A stretch of DNA of 64,000 nt from Haemonchus contortus (taxonomy: Eukaryota; Nematoda; Chromadorea; Rhabditida; Trichostrongylidae). Made by a program: the position numbers and the translations under genes. The stretch spans positions 35,523,005 through 35,587,004 of the forward strand of contig LS997567.1 in assembly GCA_000469685.2 (NCBI GenBank). Reading direction: 5' to 3'. Of this stretch, positions 45,001 to 55,218 are shown piece by piece (position 1 is the first letter of the stretch; every line of letters begins with the position of its first letter). The notes under the pieces were generated by a model, which saw only the letters and a program-made list of their open reading frames with translations, ran no database searches and was not told the origin of the DNA.

Positions 45001-46269
45001 GTCACTTTTCAAAGAGCAACACCCGCACGTATACACCTCGCATTCAGCTGTGTTTATTTTGATTCACTTCTGATTTGCAGGCTTCTTGTAGCACTTGTCT
45101 GCAGTCGTGCTATGCTGGATGTGGATCAGGAAGCTGTAACTGCCAGAAGACCTGTGGTGGCGTCTGCGGAGTTGCAGTTGTGGGTGGTTATGTGAGTGTT
45201 CATATTGAACTACTATCTATTCAGTACTTCTTAACTTATTTGTTTACTATATGAAGTTATCATAAGTTTCTGCTCTCCCTCACCCTACTGAAGAGCACGG
45301 AGGGAGAGTATTTCAAAATTCGACTTCCGTCTAGGGCACGTGCGAAACGGAAGTTGAACTACTTCTTTGATTTGTTCCCCCCATATATTTTTGATACTTT
45401 GGCTTGATACTATCGCTCGTAATAATTTAAAAAGAACACTAATTTTGAAGAGAGAGGTAGTGTCTGCGGGGGTGCAGTCGTGGGCGGTTTCGTGAGTTTT
45501 TGAAGTTGATTTTGAACTATCAGGAGTACTGATTTCGGAAAGAAAAAGAGTCACTGGTTACGTATGAATTATAGTCCTCATGTGGCACTTGTCTGCAATC
45601 GTGCTATGCCGGATGTGGATCGGGAATTTGTAACTGTCAGAAAACTTGTGGAAGTGTCTGTGGTGGCGCAATTATGAGCGGTTATGTAAGTTTTCAGCAG
45701 TGTTGAGATAATTTTGTGGCCCAAAGTGTCTCCGGCCTACATACAAGTATTGCACTGTAATCGAGTGTGAAAAGAAATGAACGGAAAGTTCTCCTTCAAA
45801 TAAGAAAAAAGACACGGCTGCCTTTCTAGGTCGCTCCTGTCGTTCCGTTGGTACCCGCTCAGGTTTCATTTGGAGGATGCAGAAGTCAATGTTTCCAACA
45901 ATGTGGTGCCTCATGCGGCTCATCGTCCGTATGTCTGGGCTCTTGTCAATCATCATGCGGAGCACGATGCCAAGTTTTGCCAACCTGTATGAGTACTTGT
46001 AAGAGCGGATGTATGAGCAGTTGTCGAAATGTCGCTTATCTCATGCCTTGCCAGCAAAGGTGCCAAGCGACCTGCGCTCAGACTTGTCAAGGAGTACAAC
46101 AATTCGTTGTGAGTTCTACATTTCCAACACTTTGATTTACTGTTTTAGCTGTTTTGGCGAGTATTTCGAAATGTGTTCGCTACAGGTACCATGTTCCACA
46201 TCTGGTTCTGGCTGTGGCTGCTCCAGCGGTTACAGCTCATGCGGAGGAGGAATGTGCTGCCGCGTATAG
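42099..46269 (+). CDS. secreted cysteine-rich repeat protein A, 372 residues
   Basis: Nine phase-0 exons: 42099-42161 (signal peptide MHRLSAALVFLQLLSACFA), 42898-43017, 43183-43299, 43464-43580, 44809-44925, 45081-45191, 45575-45685, 45830-46108 and 46186-46269 (TAG). Exons 2-7 each encode one 37-40-residue repeat of the pattern SCSTCLQSCYAGCGSGSCNC, then QKTCGGVCGG and a Gly/Val tail ending GGY. Exon 8 (93 residues) is a different Cys-rich block with CxxxC spacing (CFQQCGASCG, CMSTCKSGCMSSC) and the last exon ends CGGGMCCRV. ATG follows a ttcag acceptor by 8 bases, as expected for spliced-leader addition; AATAAA lies at 46365-46370. It should be exported and disulfide-rich; function unknown. 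Intron 4 contains a Penelope-like fragment and intron 1 a MITE. Confidence 0.85.
42272..42773. mobile_element. MITE of the AAAGGCACAGTT family, copy 2 (intron 1 of gene A)
   Basis: Begins TTAAAGGCTTAGTTCACGAT and ends ACTGTGCCTTTAA. The same intron in gene B (55282-55510) lacks it: gcctatct runs straight on at 55387-55394. That empty site fixes the boundaries and suggests a TTAA-type target. Confidence 0.85.
43684..44772 (+). mobile_element. Penelope-like retroelement, 3' fragment with GIY-YIG endonuclease
   Basis: Translation with one frameshift gives VLRNMYRTAVEVCTG, then EEWEDSRRLAQQIANRNGY, DKMYLQLPFISDRFSAVIQQ and, after a stop, the linker zinc finger CVICPYGKVGDC followed by YQLQCLTCDACYIGETGRQ and RAKEHLA. 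The order (end of the reverse transcriptase, FISDR motif, CxxC finger, YIGETGR-type GIY-YIG domain) is diagnostic for endonuclease-bearing Penelope-like elements. Stops and frameshifts make it inactive. Near its 3' end (44655-44695) is GACGAGTTTTTCGAAACGTC flanked by AGGCC words, resembling the hammerhead-ribozyme region of such elements. It lies in the sense direction in intron 4 of gene A. Confidence 0.85.
45456..45492 (+). pseudogene. truncated repeat exon in intron 6 of gene A
   Basis: GGTAGTGTCTGCGGGGGTGC and what follows encode the tail GSVCGGAVVGGF of a repeat exon, followed by the same donor and intron as gene B exon 7 (56842 onward). The front of the exon (Cys1-Cys8 region) is missing; the sequence before it matches an intron segment of gene B (ATTTTGAAGAGAG). 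A deletion joined intron to exon tail, leaving no acceptor. Confidence 0.75.
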
Positions 46270-46320
46270 AAGCCTTTCATGAATCATTGACCGTAATGAG
46301 TGCTCATGTAAGGTGCCATA
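45700..46320 (+). repeat. near-identical 3' block shared with gene B (57050-57680)
   Basis: The two last introns, the 279-nt exon and the last exon differ from the gene B copy at only a handful of bases, even in introns (for example CTTCAAATAAGAAAAAAGAC against CTTCAAATGAAAAAAGAC). This is much more similar than the repeat exons or the upstream sequence. Confidence 0.85.
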
Positions 46321-46364
46321 CGTATCAATAGTTTATGTTGGTGACAGTTGTTGGGTTTGATCCA

Positions 46365-46370
46365 AATAAA
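46365..46370 (+). promoter_or_regulatory. polyadenylation signal AATAAA of gene A
   Basis: Canonical hexamer 95 bases after the stop codon in sequence otherwise shared with gene B, where it is mutated. Confidence 0.6.
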
Positions 46371-46879
46371 TCTCTAGTTGAACAGCCGTTCGTATCACTG
46401 TTCTCCTTCAGAAAGTTATTAGTATTCGGGAGAAGCACCTTGAAGTTGAAGGTAAGACAAGGTGGTGAAGTTACAGAAATAACCCTGTTGACCGTCAGTA
46501 TAGACGACGAAATGAAAGAAGTGGGCGAGTATTGCGATCCTACTGAACGCCTCGTAATCAGACCTTAGAACTGTTCCTTCAAAAAACTTTTTTTACGAAA
46601 ATCAAGAGATTACAGTTATGCACCGATAAATGGCGAGGAAAGAACGAAGGCATTGTACTCGCTCCTTGGCTTAAGGCAGAAGATAAATGTTAAATATTCT
46701 TGAATTGCTCCTAAGGTTAAAGCCTTCCAAAAGGTCGTTTGCTCGAAAGTGGAGTCGGCCCCTCTACCATACCGATAGCTTTCAGTGTTTGCTCATCGTT
46801 GCAAGACAACTGCCACCTTTGAGCCCTTCTTTGTTTTCAATCGGATTTCTGGGGATTTGCGTCCGCCGATAAATTTATT
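46371..46879. other. intergenic, nothing recognised
   Basis: Short open frames (46335-46568, 46687-46872) without recognisable motifs. Confidence 0.4.
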
Positions 46880-47200
46880 TTCTCAAGTCGCAAGCATTAA
46901 GCCGCAATAATATATTACCTACCTGTAGCTACTTGCGAAATTGAATTGAATAGAAAAATGAAAATTGAGTGAAATGAAAAATTGCTTCTGCATAGGCGAA
47001 CCCGATAATTACAAATAAACAAAACCAGAATGAACGGTCATAAACGAGAGTTTTCTTTGTAGATTTGCTATTTCTGAATAGATGCTTAATGCGGGGGCGC
47101 ACTCCTCAGACGGAACTGATAAACGACCAAAGGCTTTATCTTTTACCCTTTACCTCGCTTAATCCTATATTTATAGCTTCACCGTAGTCATACGTACGCT
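46880..47200. repeat. dispersed repeat B (pairs with 61560-61830; fragment at 11690-11790)
   Basis: AATGAAAATTGAGTGAAATG, GGGCGCACTCCTCAGACGGA and CTTTACCTCGCTTAATC recur in the same order at 61600-61820 (AATGAAAATCGAATGAAATG, GGGCGCAACAGACGGAATA, CTTTATCTCACTAAATC), and a shorter piece (CTCAGACGGGATTGATTAAC) occurs at 11720. No open reading frame. Confidence 0.65.
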
Positions 47201-47619
47201 AACTCATGATTTTTCCTGACTGGAATCATCCCCGCTTGTCAAGCTCAAATAAAGTTTCATATACTTAGCCAGTCGGGTTGCCCGGCTAACGCTGAGTTTT
47301 CCTCCTTCTTATGACCGACTTGTAATAATCGGCAAATTAGCTCCTCCTTATTTGGAGCAAATGATACTTCTGGGGTCATGAAAATCGACGAGGGTATACT
47401 AATAGGGTATGTATGTGGTTTTCGAAATTGACCGATGCTCATGCCTTTATTAGATGTCTCGATATGTTGCTGTTCATCCTAGAAATAATGACCCATTGGA
47501 GGTCCAACTGGTAGACAATCAAAGCCTTGAATGGTCATAAATGTTGCCGAATCATAATAACACCGTTATCAAATGTCTTTATCAACGAGGCTTCCTTTCT
47601 CTACGGATATATGTATCAT
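47201..47619. other. intergenic, nothing recognised
   Basis: No supported gene; short chance frames only. Confidence 0.4.
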
Positions 47620-48326
47620 TGAAGGCACAGTTCATAATAACTTTGGGTAATCCAGATTATGACGAAATATGGAATATAAGATGGAAGGTGGTGCGATGAA
47701 GACAAAGGAACTGTGTGAATCGGTGTTTCTAAAACGAAAAAATGCTTCGAGAAATCGTTGAAAAGGGGGCTGGACGAGAATGAGACCAGAAGAATGAAGA
47801 AGATTGGAGCGTTTGGTGCAAATAACTGACTATCGCAAGCAAACAAAAACAAAAACAGCAAAAACAGCATCCTCTTATAAGCATAAGTAAACCAATACCC
47901 TAGTAACAGCAAAAATAGCTCACCTTTTTGAGCCTCTTGGGGTAGGAAATTTAAAAATGGATTTCGGCCGCAAAAAGAAAAACAGGAAGAATAAAAAAAA
48001 ATAAAAACGAAAAAAATAATAAATAAATAAAAAAAAATAAAAAAAATAAATAATAAAAACGATAAAAACGTCGCCTCGTAACTCGGCGCGATCAGCCGAT
48101 TGTGTGTGGGTCCTAGAACGAATAATTGCAACATGTATCGCCTCGACACTCGTCTGACGTGTCATTGATCGAGGGACGGAAAAGCAACTCAAGACAGCGA
48201 TAGGGCTCCCACAATGCCCTAACCGTCGAGTTCTTGGTGCGAGAGGGTCCTTTCTATTACCCGAGGGGGCCACTGAGTATTTTAAGGGGAAGAACTCAGC
48301 ATTTGTATCGTGAACCATGCCTTTAA
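47620..48326. mobile_element. MITE of the AAAGGCACAGTT family, copy 3, with an A-rich core
   Basis: Starts GAAGGCACAGTTCATAATAA and ends CGTGAACCATGCCTTTAAAT. The core (about 47840-48065) is very A-rich on the plus strand (runs of AAAATAAAAAAA), giving long Phe/Leu-rich chance frames on the minus strand. Longer than the other two copies because of this core. Confidence 0.7.
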
Positions 48327-48572
48327 ATGAGAATCCAAGATTACTAGCAGTCGGATAGGTTTTGCCAAGAACGATATTGGAGCAAAGAGAAACTGTGATC
48401 CTTCATTGATTTCTGTGCCAGAATCATGATTTAGCTCTCGAGCTAATTTCGCCATGAATCATTCGAACCAGAGAATTATTCACGCACCCAGACATACTTC
48501 ATATTCTCTGAATTTCTGGAAATACAATTCAGATGGAGCAGTCGGATAGGTTTCTACTTTGATGATATTTTA

Positions 48573-49148
48573 TTGCCTTTCATTGCTGTCATAGAATCTT
48601 CACATCGAGCAGTCTTAACACCATCCATCGACAGTACAGAAAGTAACGAACACGTTACCTCAACCAACTCCGCATTGTCGACAGCGGCTAACCAAACTCA
48701 TCACCTCACATCACTGACTTCTTCGTTCTATATGTTCACTCAAAGAACAGCCACTGTCGTCAATCACACAATTACTGCGTTACGCCAACGAGTATGGATT
48801 CCAAAAGGTAGAACGACTGTCAGAAGAGTGATAAGAAACAGTTGTTTTCATTGCAATAGATTCACTTCGGAACCATACAAGCTACCGCCATTTCCAGGAC
48901 ACCCTATCAACAGAGTCACTCGACCTGTATATCCTTTCCAAAACATAGGAATGGATTTTGGACCAGCATCTGATAACGTGAAAGGGAAGTATCAGGTTCT
49001 TCTCCCTCACTTGTTTGAACTCGTGCAGTATTCGTTCTCAACAAGAGCAGTAACGCTGTACTTCACGTTCTCCGTCGCTTCATCGCAAGTACTGATTGTC
49101 CTTCATAGATACTCTGTGACAACGCTCAGTCTTTCAAAACGATCGTAG
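48573..49148 (+). pseudogene. BEL/Pao integrase fragment
   Basis: A 191-codon frame containing ALRQRVWIPKGRTTVRRVI and SCFHCNRFTSEPYKLPPFPG (HHCC zinc-binding region and following linker), then PFQNIGMDFGPA, the start of the integrase core with its first acidic residue. This combination is typical of BEL/Pao integrases. The core beyond this point is lost to frameshifts. Downstream, out of frame, is a stop-containing sequence resembling DUF5641 (GRIVG near 49785). Confidence 0.8.
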
Positions 49149-49899
49149 AATGCTACTAGACAATGCCTGAAGTCAACATGGATAAGGACATACTAGACCA
49201 CTGCTCAAAAAAACGATTTAAAGTGAAGTATATACCGAGCTTAAGCTCGTGGCAAGAAGATTTTACGAATAAAGGTGGTAGACGTCTTTAAAAATCCTTC
49301 GAGCCCTCTGTCAAAATCGTCTTTACACATCGAATACATAGGAGCGTTTATTAAGGAAACAGAAGCGTCGTTAACACAAGACCTCCGACTTATGTTACTG
49401 ATGAAGTGAACTATTTCCCACTACGCTTTATAGGTTTCCTTCGTCCATATGCATAATTCTTCGGTTCTTATTCTCAAGACGTCAGTGAAGAATGGACTCC
49501 AAGCACAACCACTCGCGAAACGCTTCTACGAGAATGAAGGAAAGGTGACGGTAGAGGGATGACGGTGCGTGCTTCTACGAGAATGGACCCGATTATTGAT
49601 GAAGACTGCGACACTTGCGATCATTGAAGAACTTTGGAAATGATGGGCAATAGAGCATCTCATTTCGTGGCGTGAGCATTACAAAAATCATCACTCTATC
49701 CCACCCACGCACGAACCCGATCCTTCTAAAAAAGGTGACTAGGTACTCATAAACGATCCCAACCTCGATCGAGGGCAATGGAAAATGGGTAGAATCGTCG
49801 GATCCTGGGACGAATTCAAACGATTAGTGGAAATACAAGTGCCATCGAGATAAGTCATCACAAGACCGCATAATCTGATCTACAAATTGGAGATAGCCC

Positions 49900-52053
49900 A
49901 CACAGGTGAAGATCCGTCATCGTCCCTACCCTCACCTTCGTCTTCATCATCTACAAATCCAATGATCACAAGGTCAAAAGCCCGACCCCATTTTGCTTCT
50001 CTTCTCTTGCTTCTCATACATGCACAATTCATGACATGCATTCAACTCGTCAGCACAATCAACACCCGCTGTCCAGACGAAATGAACATCAAAAAAAGTC
50101 ATCATTCATGCGTCTCACAAGGAATCGCAATCGCCAGGTACAACACATTCACTCAAGAACAGTTACCATGACTCTAAGAGGTACCACTACTTCAACGGAA
50201 GTGTCGTTAATGCCAGGTCACACAAACCGATGGAACAACCGATTCACTCTTATTGGCACGACCACACCTCAATTACCAATAGTCGGTTCGACCTTCATGG
50301 AAAATGAGGACAACATTGCAATAATCTAATCTGCTTAGAGGAGGCAACTAATACCGCATAGGACAGCTTCAATGTGCGACACCACAAGACGCCAAGGAAT
50401 TCAAATATTCGCATTCATTCACAAGAGAAAATACATTCGCAAGCGAATCATGCAAACGCTCCCCTGGATTTAAGAAAGCATCGTGCAACCGCTCAAATGG
50501 AGATAAGGAAAACTTGCTGAAAGCTAATCTTTTGCCTCAGGTGGGGAAAATTTTCTTCATCACCCGCAACAAAGGACAAGTCTTCGCAAAGCTGAACATC
50601 GGTTCCGTTCTTCGACTTACCCATTGCGTACAGCGTGCTTCACATGGTGCAGCACGATATTTTCCCGGCCTTTTTATATCTGCTTTACCTTTTTCTGTGC
50701 TCCAAAAAGGTGAGTATACATATTTGACCCTAGAGGGTAACATGTGTATATACGTGGGACTGCAAGCTCTGAAGTGATTTTTGAACTCTCCATTCTTCTT
50801 CGCGCAGTACTTCAATTTCGATCTTCTTTAATTCTACATTCGACATATTACGACATACTACGTGCTAAATATCATAGTACTATTGAATATTTAAGGAGCA
50901 TTTCTTGTGAAATGATCGCCCTTCCTCCGTCCTTTGTGTGAAGTACGATTCTTCGTTCGTATCTATTTGTTTTTCTTATGAACAAATGCGAAGAATCTCC
51001 GGAAAAACTGAAAGGGATGCTGGCAGCCTAGAACCTCTCTATCCAGTACCTCTTCAAACCCTTGAAAACGGAATTGATCTCGCCTTTGATTGTATGAAAA
51101 CCATAGACTTCCTTCATTGCTCGAAACCGACCGTTCATCACTGGAATTACAACCCGATTCCTCACTTGCTTAATCTACAGCATTCACAACCATGTCATCC
51201 AAGACATCCCGTCCTTCATCGATTCCGTCACCACTTTCGGCAAGCAGATCGTCGAATGATTGATTCAACTTATCTATTGCTGTTTTCCGGAGTAATTTTT
51301 ATTTGAAAGGGAGCTCTGAGTGCGAAATTACTCTAGAGTCCGAAGCTAAGTTTGCAAAGAACATACTTTGCAATTCGCCGCAAAAAACTGCTGCGTGGCC
51401 GAGTGCTGCACGCCGTGAGTCACGCCGCGTCGATTACAAAAGAAGCACACATGCCAGCTAGCGCGGAAACCCCACGGTATGCAATGGGTTAATCTTGTGA
51501 TGGACAGTTAAGCTCAACGTCAGACGTCCTGCACATTCCAGCAAGCGACCTGATTGGCTGATATATTTGCTTCGCGGGCGCAACACTGAAACTCGCCTGC
51601 ATAAGCGACGAAGCAGCTTGCAACCAGGATTAAAGCCAAGTTGCAAAATGCATTTCACGCACATACATAAATGAACTCGTGTTTCACTTTTCATGTCGGA
51701 ATTTCCTGCGCTGCGCCAACCCGGGAGGCTCTGCCAACATCAGTATCAGAAGAACCTTGGTGTATGTTCACGATGGTCTTGTTAATGCCGAACGGGGTGT
51801 TGGCAGTGAAAGCACAAGTTCTTCAAGTGATATATCTGTTTTCTCAGATGTCTTCACAAAGGTGTCGAAAGGTGCTCAAAGCCTCGCTTATTCTGTGCAA
51901 CCCTTTTTTCTTCACGTATCTGATGAAAGATGTGTTTTCGCGTTGGTCATTTTATTGTTACTTCTAACATTTGTTTCACGTACTTATCGTGCCTACTGGC
52001 GGGAGTTTCTGTACCAGAATCATGATCTAGCTCTCAAGCGAATTTCGCCATGA
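49900..52053 (+). pseudogene. env-like remnant of the retroelement
   Basis: Cysteine-containing fragments at 49887-50171 and 50341-50480, several unassigned short frames at 50514-51306, and a last frame (51679-52053) ending in a 19-residue hydrophobic segment followed by a short basic tail. The position after pol and the C-terminal anchor suggest an envelope-like glycoprotein of the sort carried by some nematode BEL/Pao elements. Heavily broken by stops and frameshifts; the assignment is tentative. Confidence 0.45.
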
Positions 52054-52399
52054 ATCACTCGAACGAAAGAATTATTCACCCACCTAAACATACTTCATAG
52101 TCTCTCAATTTCTAGCATATATAATTCAAATAGAAGAGATTCTTAATTCCGATGAGACCTACATAAGCTTTCCAGTTCGATTCCATTTCCTCGCTTTCCA
52201 CGCGGCAATACGAATTCGTATCGAGCAGCCTCAACAATGTCCGTCGACAGTGCAGAAAATTGGGTCATAAACTTTGCTGTATAGCGGTCGTAATCTAACT
52301 GCAAGAAATGGACAAGTTTTCATCACTTTATAATTTAGTACCCACTATTGGTCCCTGTCATTCCCTTACCGCTCTTGTCGAATGAAACATATCAGGGAG

Positions 52400-52780
52400 T
52401 CAAAGCTAGATCGTGAATAACAATGGCGTTAGGGCTTGATTGGTGAGTGGATCTTGCTCTCTGAGGCTTAATCTTTCGTCGATGTTTCCATCCTGCCGCT
52501 AGTGTTTTTCCTGCCCCTCTATTCGTAGCAATTTGGAACCTCCAGGTCCTCGAAAAGAAGATATGAATTTCTGCAAAACAATCATTTCGCTCAAACCTCG
52601 CCTCCCGTGGGCGGAGTCCGGTCTTGCCACCTAACATAAGTATTCTCATCGTGCCACCTGCACTCCTACCAAATTCGAGCTCCCTAGGTCCACGGGGACA
52701 GGAGTTATGAATTTCCGGTGGGACCCACGCACACAACACACACACACGAACACACAGACATTAGCACGTTATATAGTAGG
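52400..52780. repeat. repeat with CA-rich 3' tail
   Basis: Ends CACACACACACGAACACACA then CATTAGCACGTTATATAGTAGGATA, a tail style common in nematode retroposons. The body has repeated 'AACCTCCAGGTCCTCG...' and 'GCTCCCTAGGTCCACGG' type segments. No second copy in the window. Confidence 0.4.
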
Positions 52781-52929
52781 ATAATACAGGCTTAAGGCAT
52801 AACCGATGAACAAGCGAGAAATTATTATGACCGTTCCATATTAGTATTAGAAGTGTGAGAGGGCTACGAAGGCAATATGGGGAGCACCTGTTGTATTGCA
52901 ATCATTGATGCACGCCAGTAGCTAATATT

Positions 52930-53220
52930 CGTGTTTCTTAATTTATTTAGTTAGTTACACACTATACAAGGCAATACTGAAAAGATTCAACGGTCCAATC
53001 CGGAAGAGAAAAAACCTAACAAACCGAGGGAGAGCACCAACAGCAACAATATGAATGGTAAGAACAAATAGCAAATTCCATGTCTGAGGAACAGCCTTTT
53101 TGAAGGATTTCTGTGGAGCCCTCGACACAGCAGAAACGAGCGCCACTGTACAGCTCTGAAATCTCGTCCGAACATTCTATCCGTCGACCGACTAAAATTC
53201 GTTAATTTGAAATGTGAAAT
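52930..53220 (-). repeat. dispersed repeat C, uninterrupted copy
   Basis: Aligns with 38690-38796 plus 39749-39925 (shared ACACTATACAAGGCAATAC-type, GCAACAATATGAAT, AACAAATAGC and TGAAATCTCGTCC words). On the minus strand both copies give a hydrophobic reading ending GIALYSV / SIALYSV, so the repeat may derive from a membrane-protein gene fragment. Confidence 0.65.
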
Positions 53221-53364
53221 TTATTACACTCTACGGTATATGCAAAGAAACGTCAAAAACAAACAAACGCATCCAATTCATAGAACCTAAATCACCAATG
53301 TTAAATAACTGATGGGACACAAATAGATATACATACTTGTATGCATAGATGTATATAATATATA

Positions 53365-53754
53365 TATGTATGTATGTATGCATGTATGTATGTATGTATG
53401 TATGTATGTATGTATGTATGTATGTATGTATGTATGTATGTATGTATGTATGTATGTATGTATGTATGTATGTATGTATGTATGTATGTATGTATGTATG
53501 TATGTATGTATGTATGTATGTATGTATGTATGTATGTATGTATGTATGTATGTATGTATGTATGTATGTATGTATGGGTATGTATGTGTGTATGTATGTA
53601 TGTATGTATGTATGTATGTATGTATGTATGTATGTATGTATGTATGTATGTATGTATGTATGTATGTATGTATGTATGTATGTATGTATGTATGTATGTA
53701 TGTATGTATGTATGTATGTATGTATGTATGTATGTATGTATGTATGTATGTATG

Positions 53755-53820
<66 letters not shown>
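53365..53820. repeat. (TATG)n microsatellite, about 99 units, followed by (TA)n
   Basis: 53365-53760 is a nearly pure TATG tetranucleotide array with interruptions only at 53381 (CATG) and 53577-53590 (GGTATG, TGTG). It passes directly into about 30 TA dinucleotides (53759-53820). Long open frames on both strands here are simple-sequence artefacts. Confidence 0.98.
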
Positions 53821-53823
<3 letters not shown>

Positions 53824-54099
53824 GATGCGCCATAAATATGGTAACAATTTTTCGGACAACCGTAATCCCCTCGTTTGGAGGGTTTCGAATTTGCACCTTC
53901 CCTTATGTTTATGATATACCTGAGCCCATATACATATCTACTTTGGAAGGAGCAGAAGAAAAAGGCTAGAAATTATGGGACCAGTGTTGTCGAACTGGTT
54001 GAAAAATGTTTAAGACCTTGGAAACTTTTTGGATTTTCTCTTTGACCTTATCTTTGATAGACTTTACTTGATGGCACTTTTATCTTGTAACCGAAAAAG

Positions 54100-55218
54100 T
54101 ATGAGGTTAATGAGAACTGTGCCTTCAAGATCAGAAGAAAAGAAAAGATCCGTCAACATAGAAAAAAATAATAAACTGCTCATTTAACCGAAAAAGCATC
54201 ACGTTTTTGAATTTCCAGGCTTTCCGTTTTCCAATGGCGACAGAATGATGAATGTTCGTCACATCACGAAAATTCGTTTCGAATGGATCAGTACTACTGC
54301 GTGAATGACAGTAGTAGTTGTCACAATTATAGTACAACTGATGACGAATTCTCCAACGATTATAAAAGAAGTGTCATCAACACGATATTCAACCATTTCC
54401 TGACAAAGTCTTCTGGTGGATTTCTAATTTCTTAGAATGATCTCCTCCTCTATATTCCTTGAGTGATACTCTGATGTTTCGGGTTTCTAGATTTCCACCT
54501 TCATCAGATAAAATCTTATGCCATATCCTTTCACATTTAACGGATGAAATGTCATCTCATATTTTTTTGCTAATGCCTTAGCAAAATCAGCTATAACTTC
54601 AGAAAAAAAATCTTGTACTGGGGTTGATGGGATTTCGGTGCTTCCGCAAGAAAGGCTCTCGAAAACGGGAATGAATTTTTCGAAACCGCTGTTTGCCTCT
54701 TGCAATAAGTTCACATAGGAATCTTAGAACAGACATTAATTTGTCCCGAGCAACCTACAGTGAAAACTAGTAAACTAATTGTACAATCTGAAAGTAAAAA
54801 GAAGGAAAGGGAGGGAAGCACTGTTCATCTTGGCTCATTCTCCCTACAGTTCACCCAGTCGGGAGCATACAGTGCTGAAAGGATGGTTATAGTTAATATC
54901 CAATTGAAGCATCTCTTCTCTTCCAGTATCAAAATTGACGTTCATGTGTCGAGTTCTTCATTCTAAGGTAAGCATCATTTCGAGTAGACCTAAAGGAGCT
55001 TCCAAATAAAGCACGGAACAACATTAACTTTTGCTTAAAGCAATACTTTGAAGAATGCTCTTTTAAAATCTACAGCAGGGTCGAAATTTGCCGACTGGCA
55101 ACTCTCAACAAATGATACTGACAGGCTGACGACTGATCCAGTTCAGTAAAAAAAGCCTTGCTCACTATTATAATTGCTGTTACAAAATCAACTACTAATT
55201 TCCTGCTTCAGGCGAATA
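54100..55218. repeat. segmental duplication copy 2, upstream part
   Basis: Counterpart of 39840-42098 without the 0.94-kb insertion. Contains GAATGGATCAGTACTACTGC and TATAAAAG (54360) and the conserved block before the gene B start codon (ACTGATCCAGTTCA near 55135). Confidence 0.75.

Larger units (their letters stand above)
48410..52260 (+). mobile_element. decayed BEL/Pao-type LTR retroelement with env-like remnant
   Basis: In order on the plus strand: integrase zinc-binding region at 48573-49148, degenerate pol C-terminal (DUF5641-like) sequence at about 49600-49860, and env-like remnants at about 49900-50480 and 51679-52053, the last with a hydrophobic membrane anchor. A segment of about 230 bp (48410-48650) is repeated at 52005-52260 as a direct repeat (CCAGAATCATGAT, CATGAATCA, TCGAGCAG and CGACAGT.CAGAAA in the same order). 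No protease or reverse transcriptase is recognisable and stops are frequent, so this is a fossil. Confidence 0.7.

Noticed and set aside
47616..48318. Minus-strand frames of 132-177 codons rich in Phe, Ile and Leu
   Set aside because: They arise from the A-rich core of a MITE; no membrane-protein family pattern.
53231..53969. Open frames of 150-220 codons on both strands with repeating HTYI or MYVC
   Set aside because: They are the translation of the (TATG)n tract, which has no stop in most frames.
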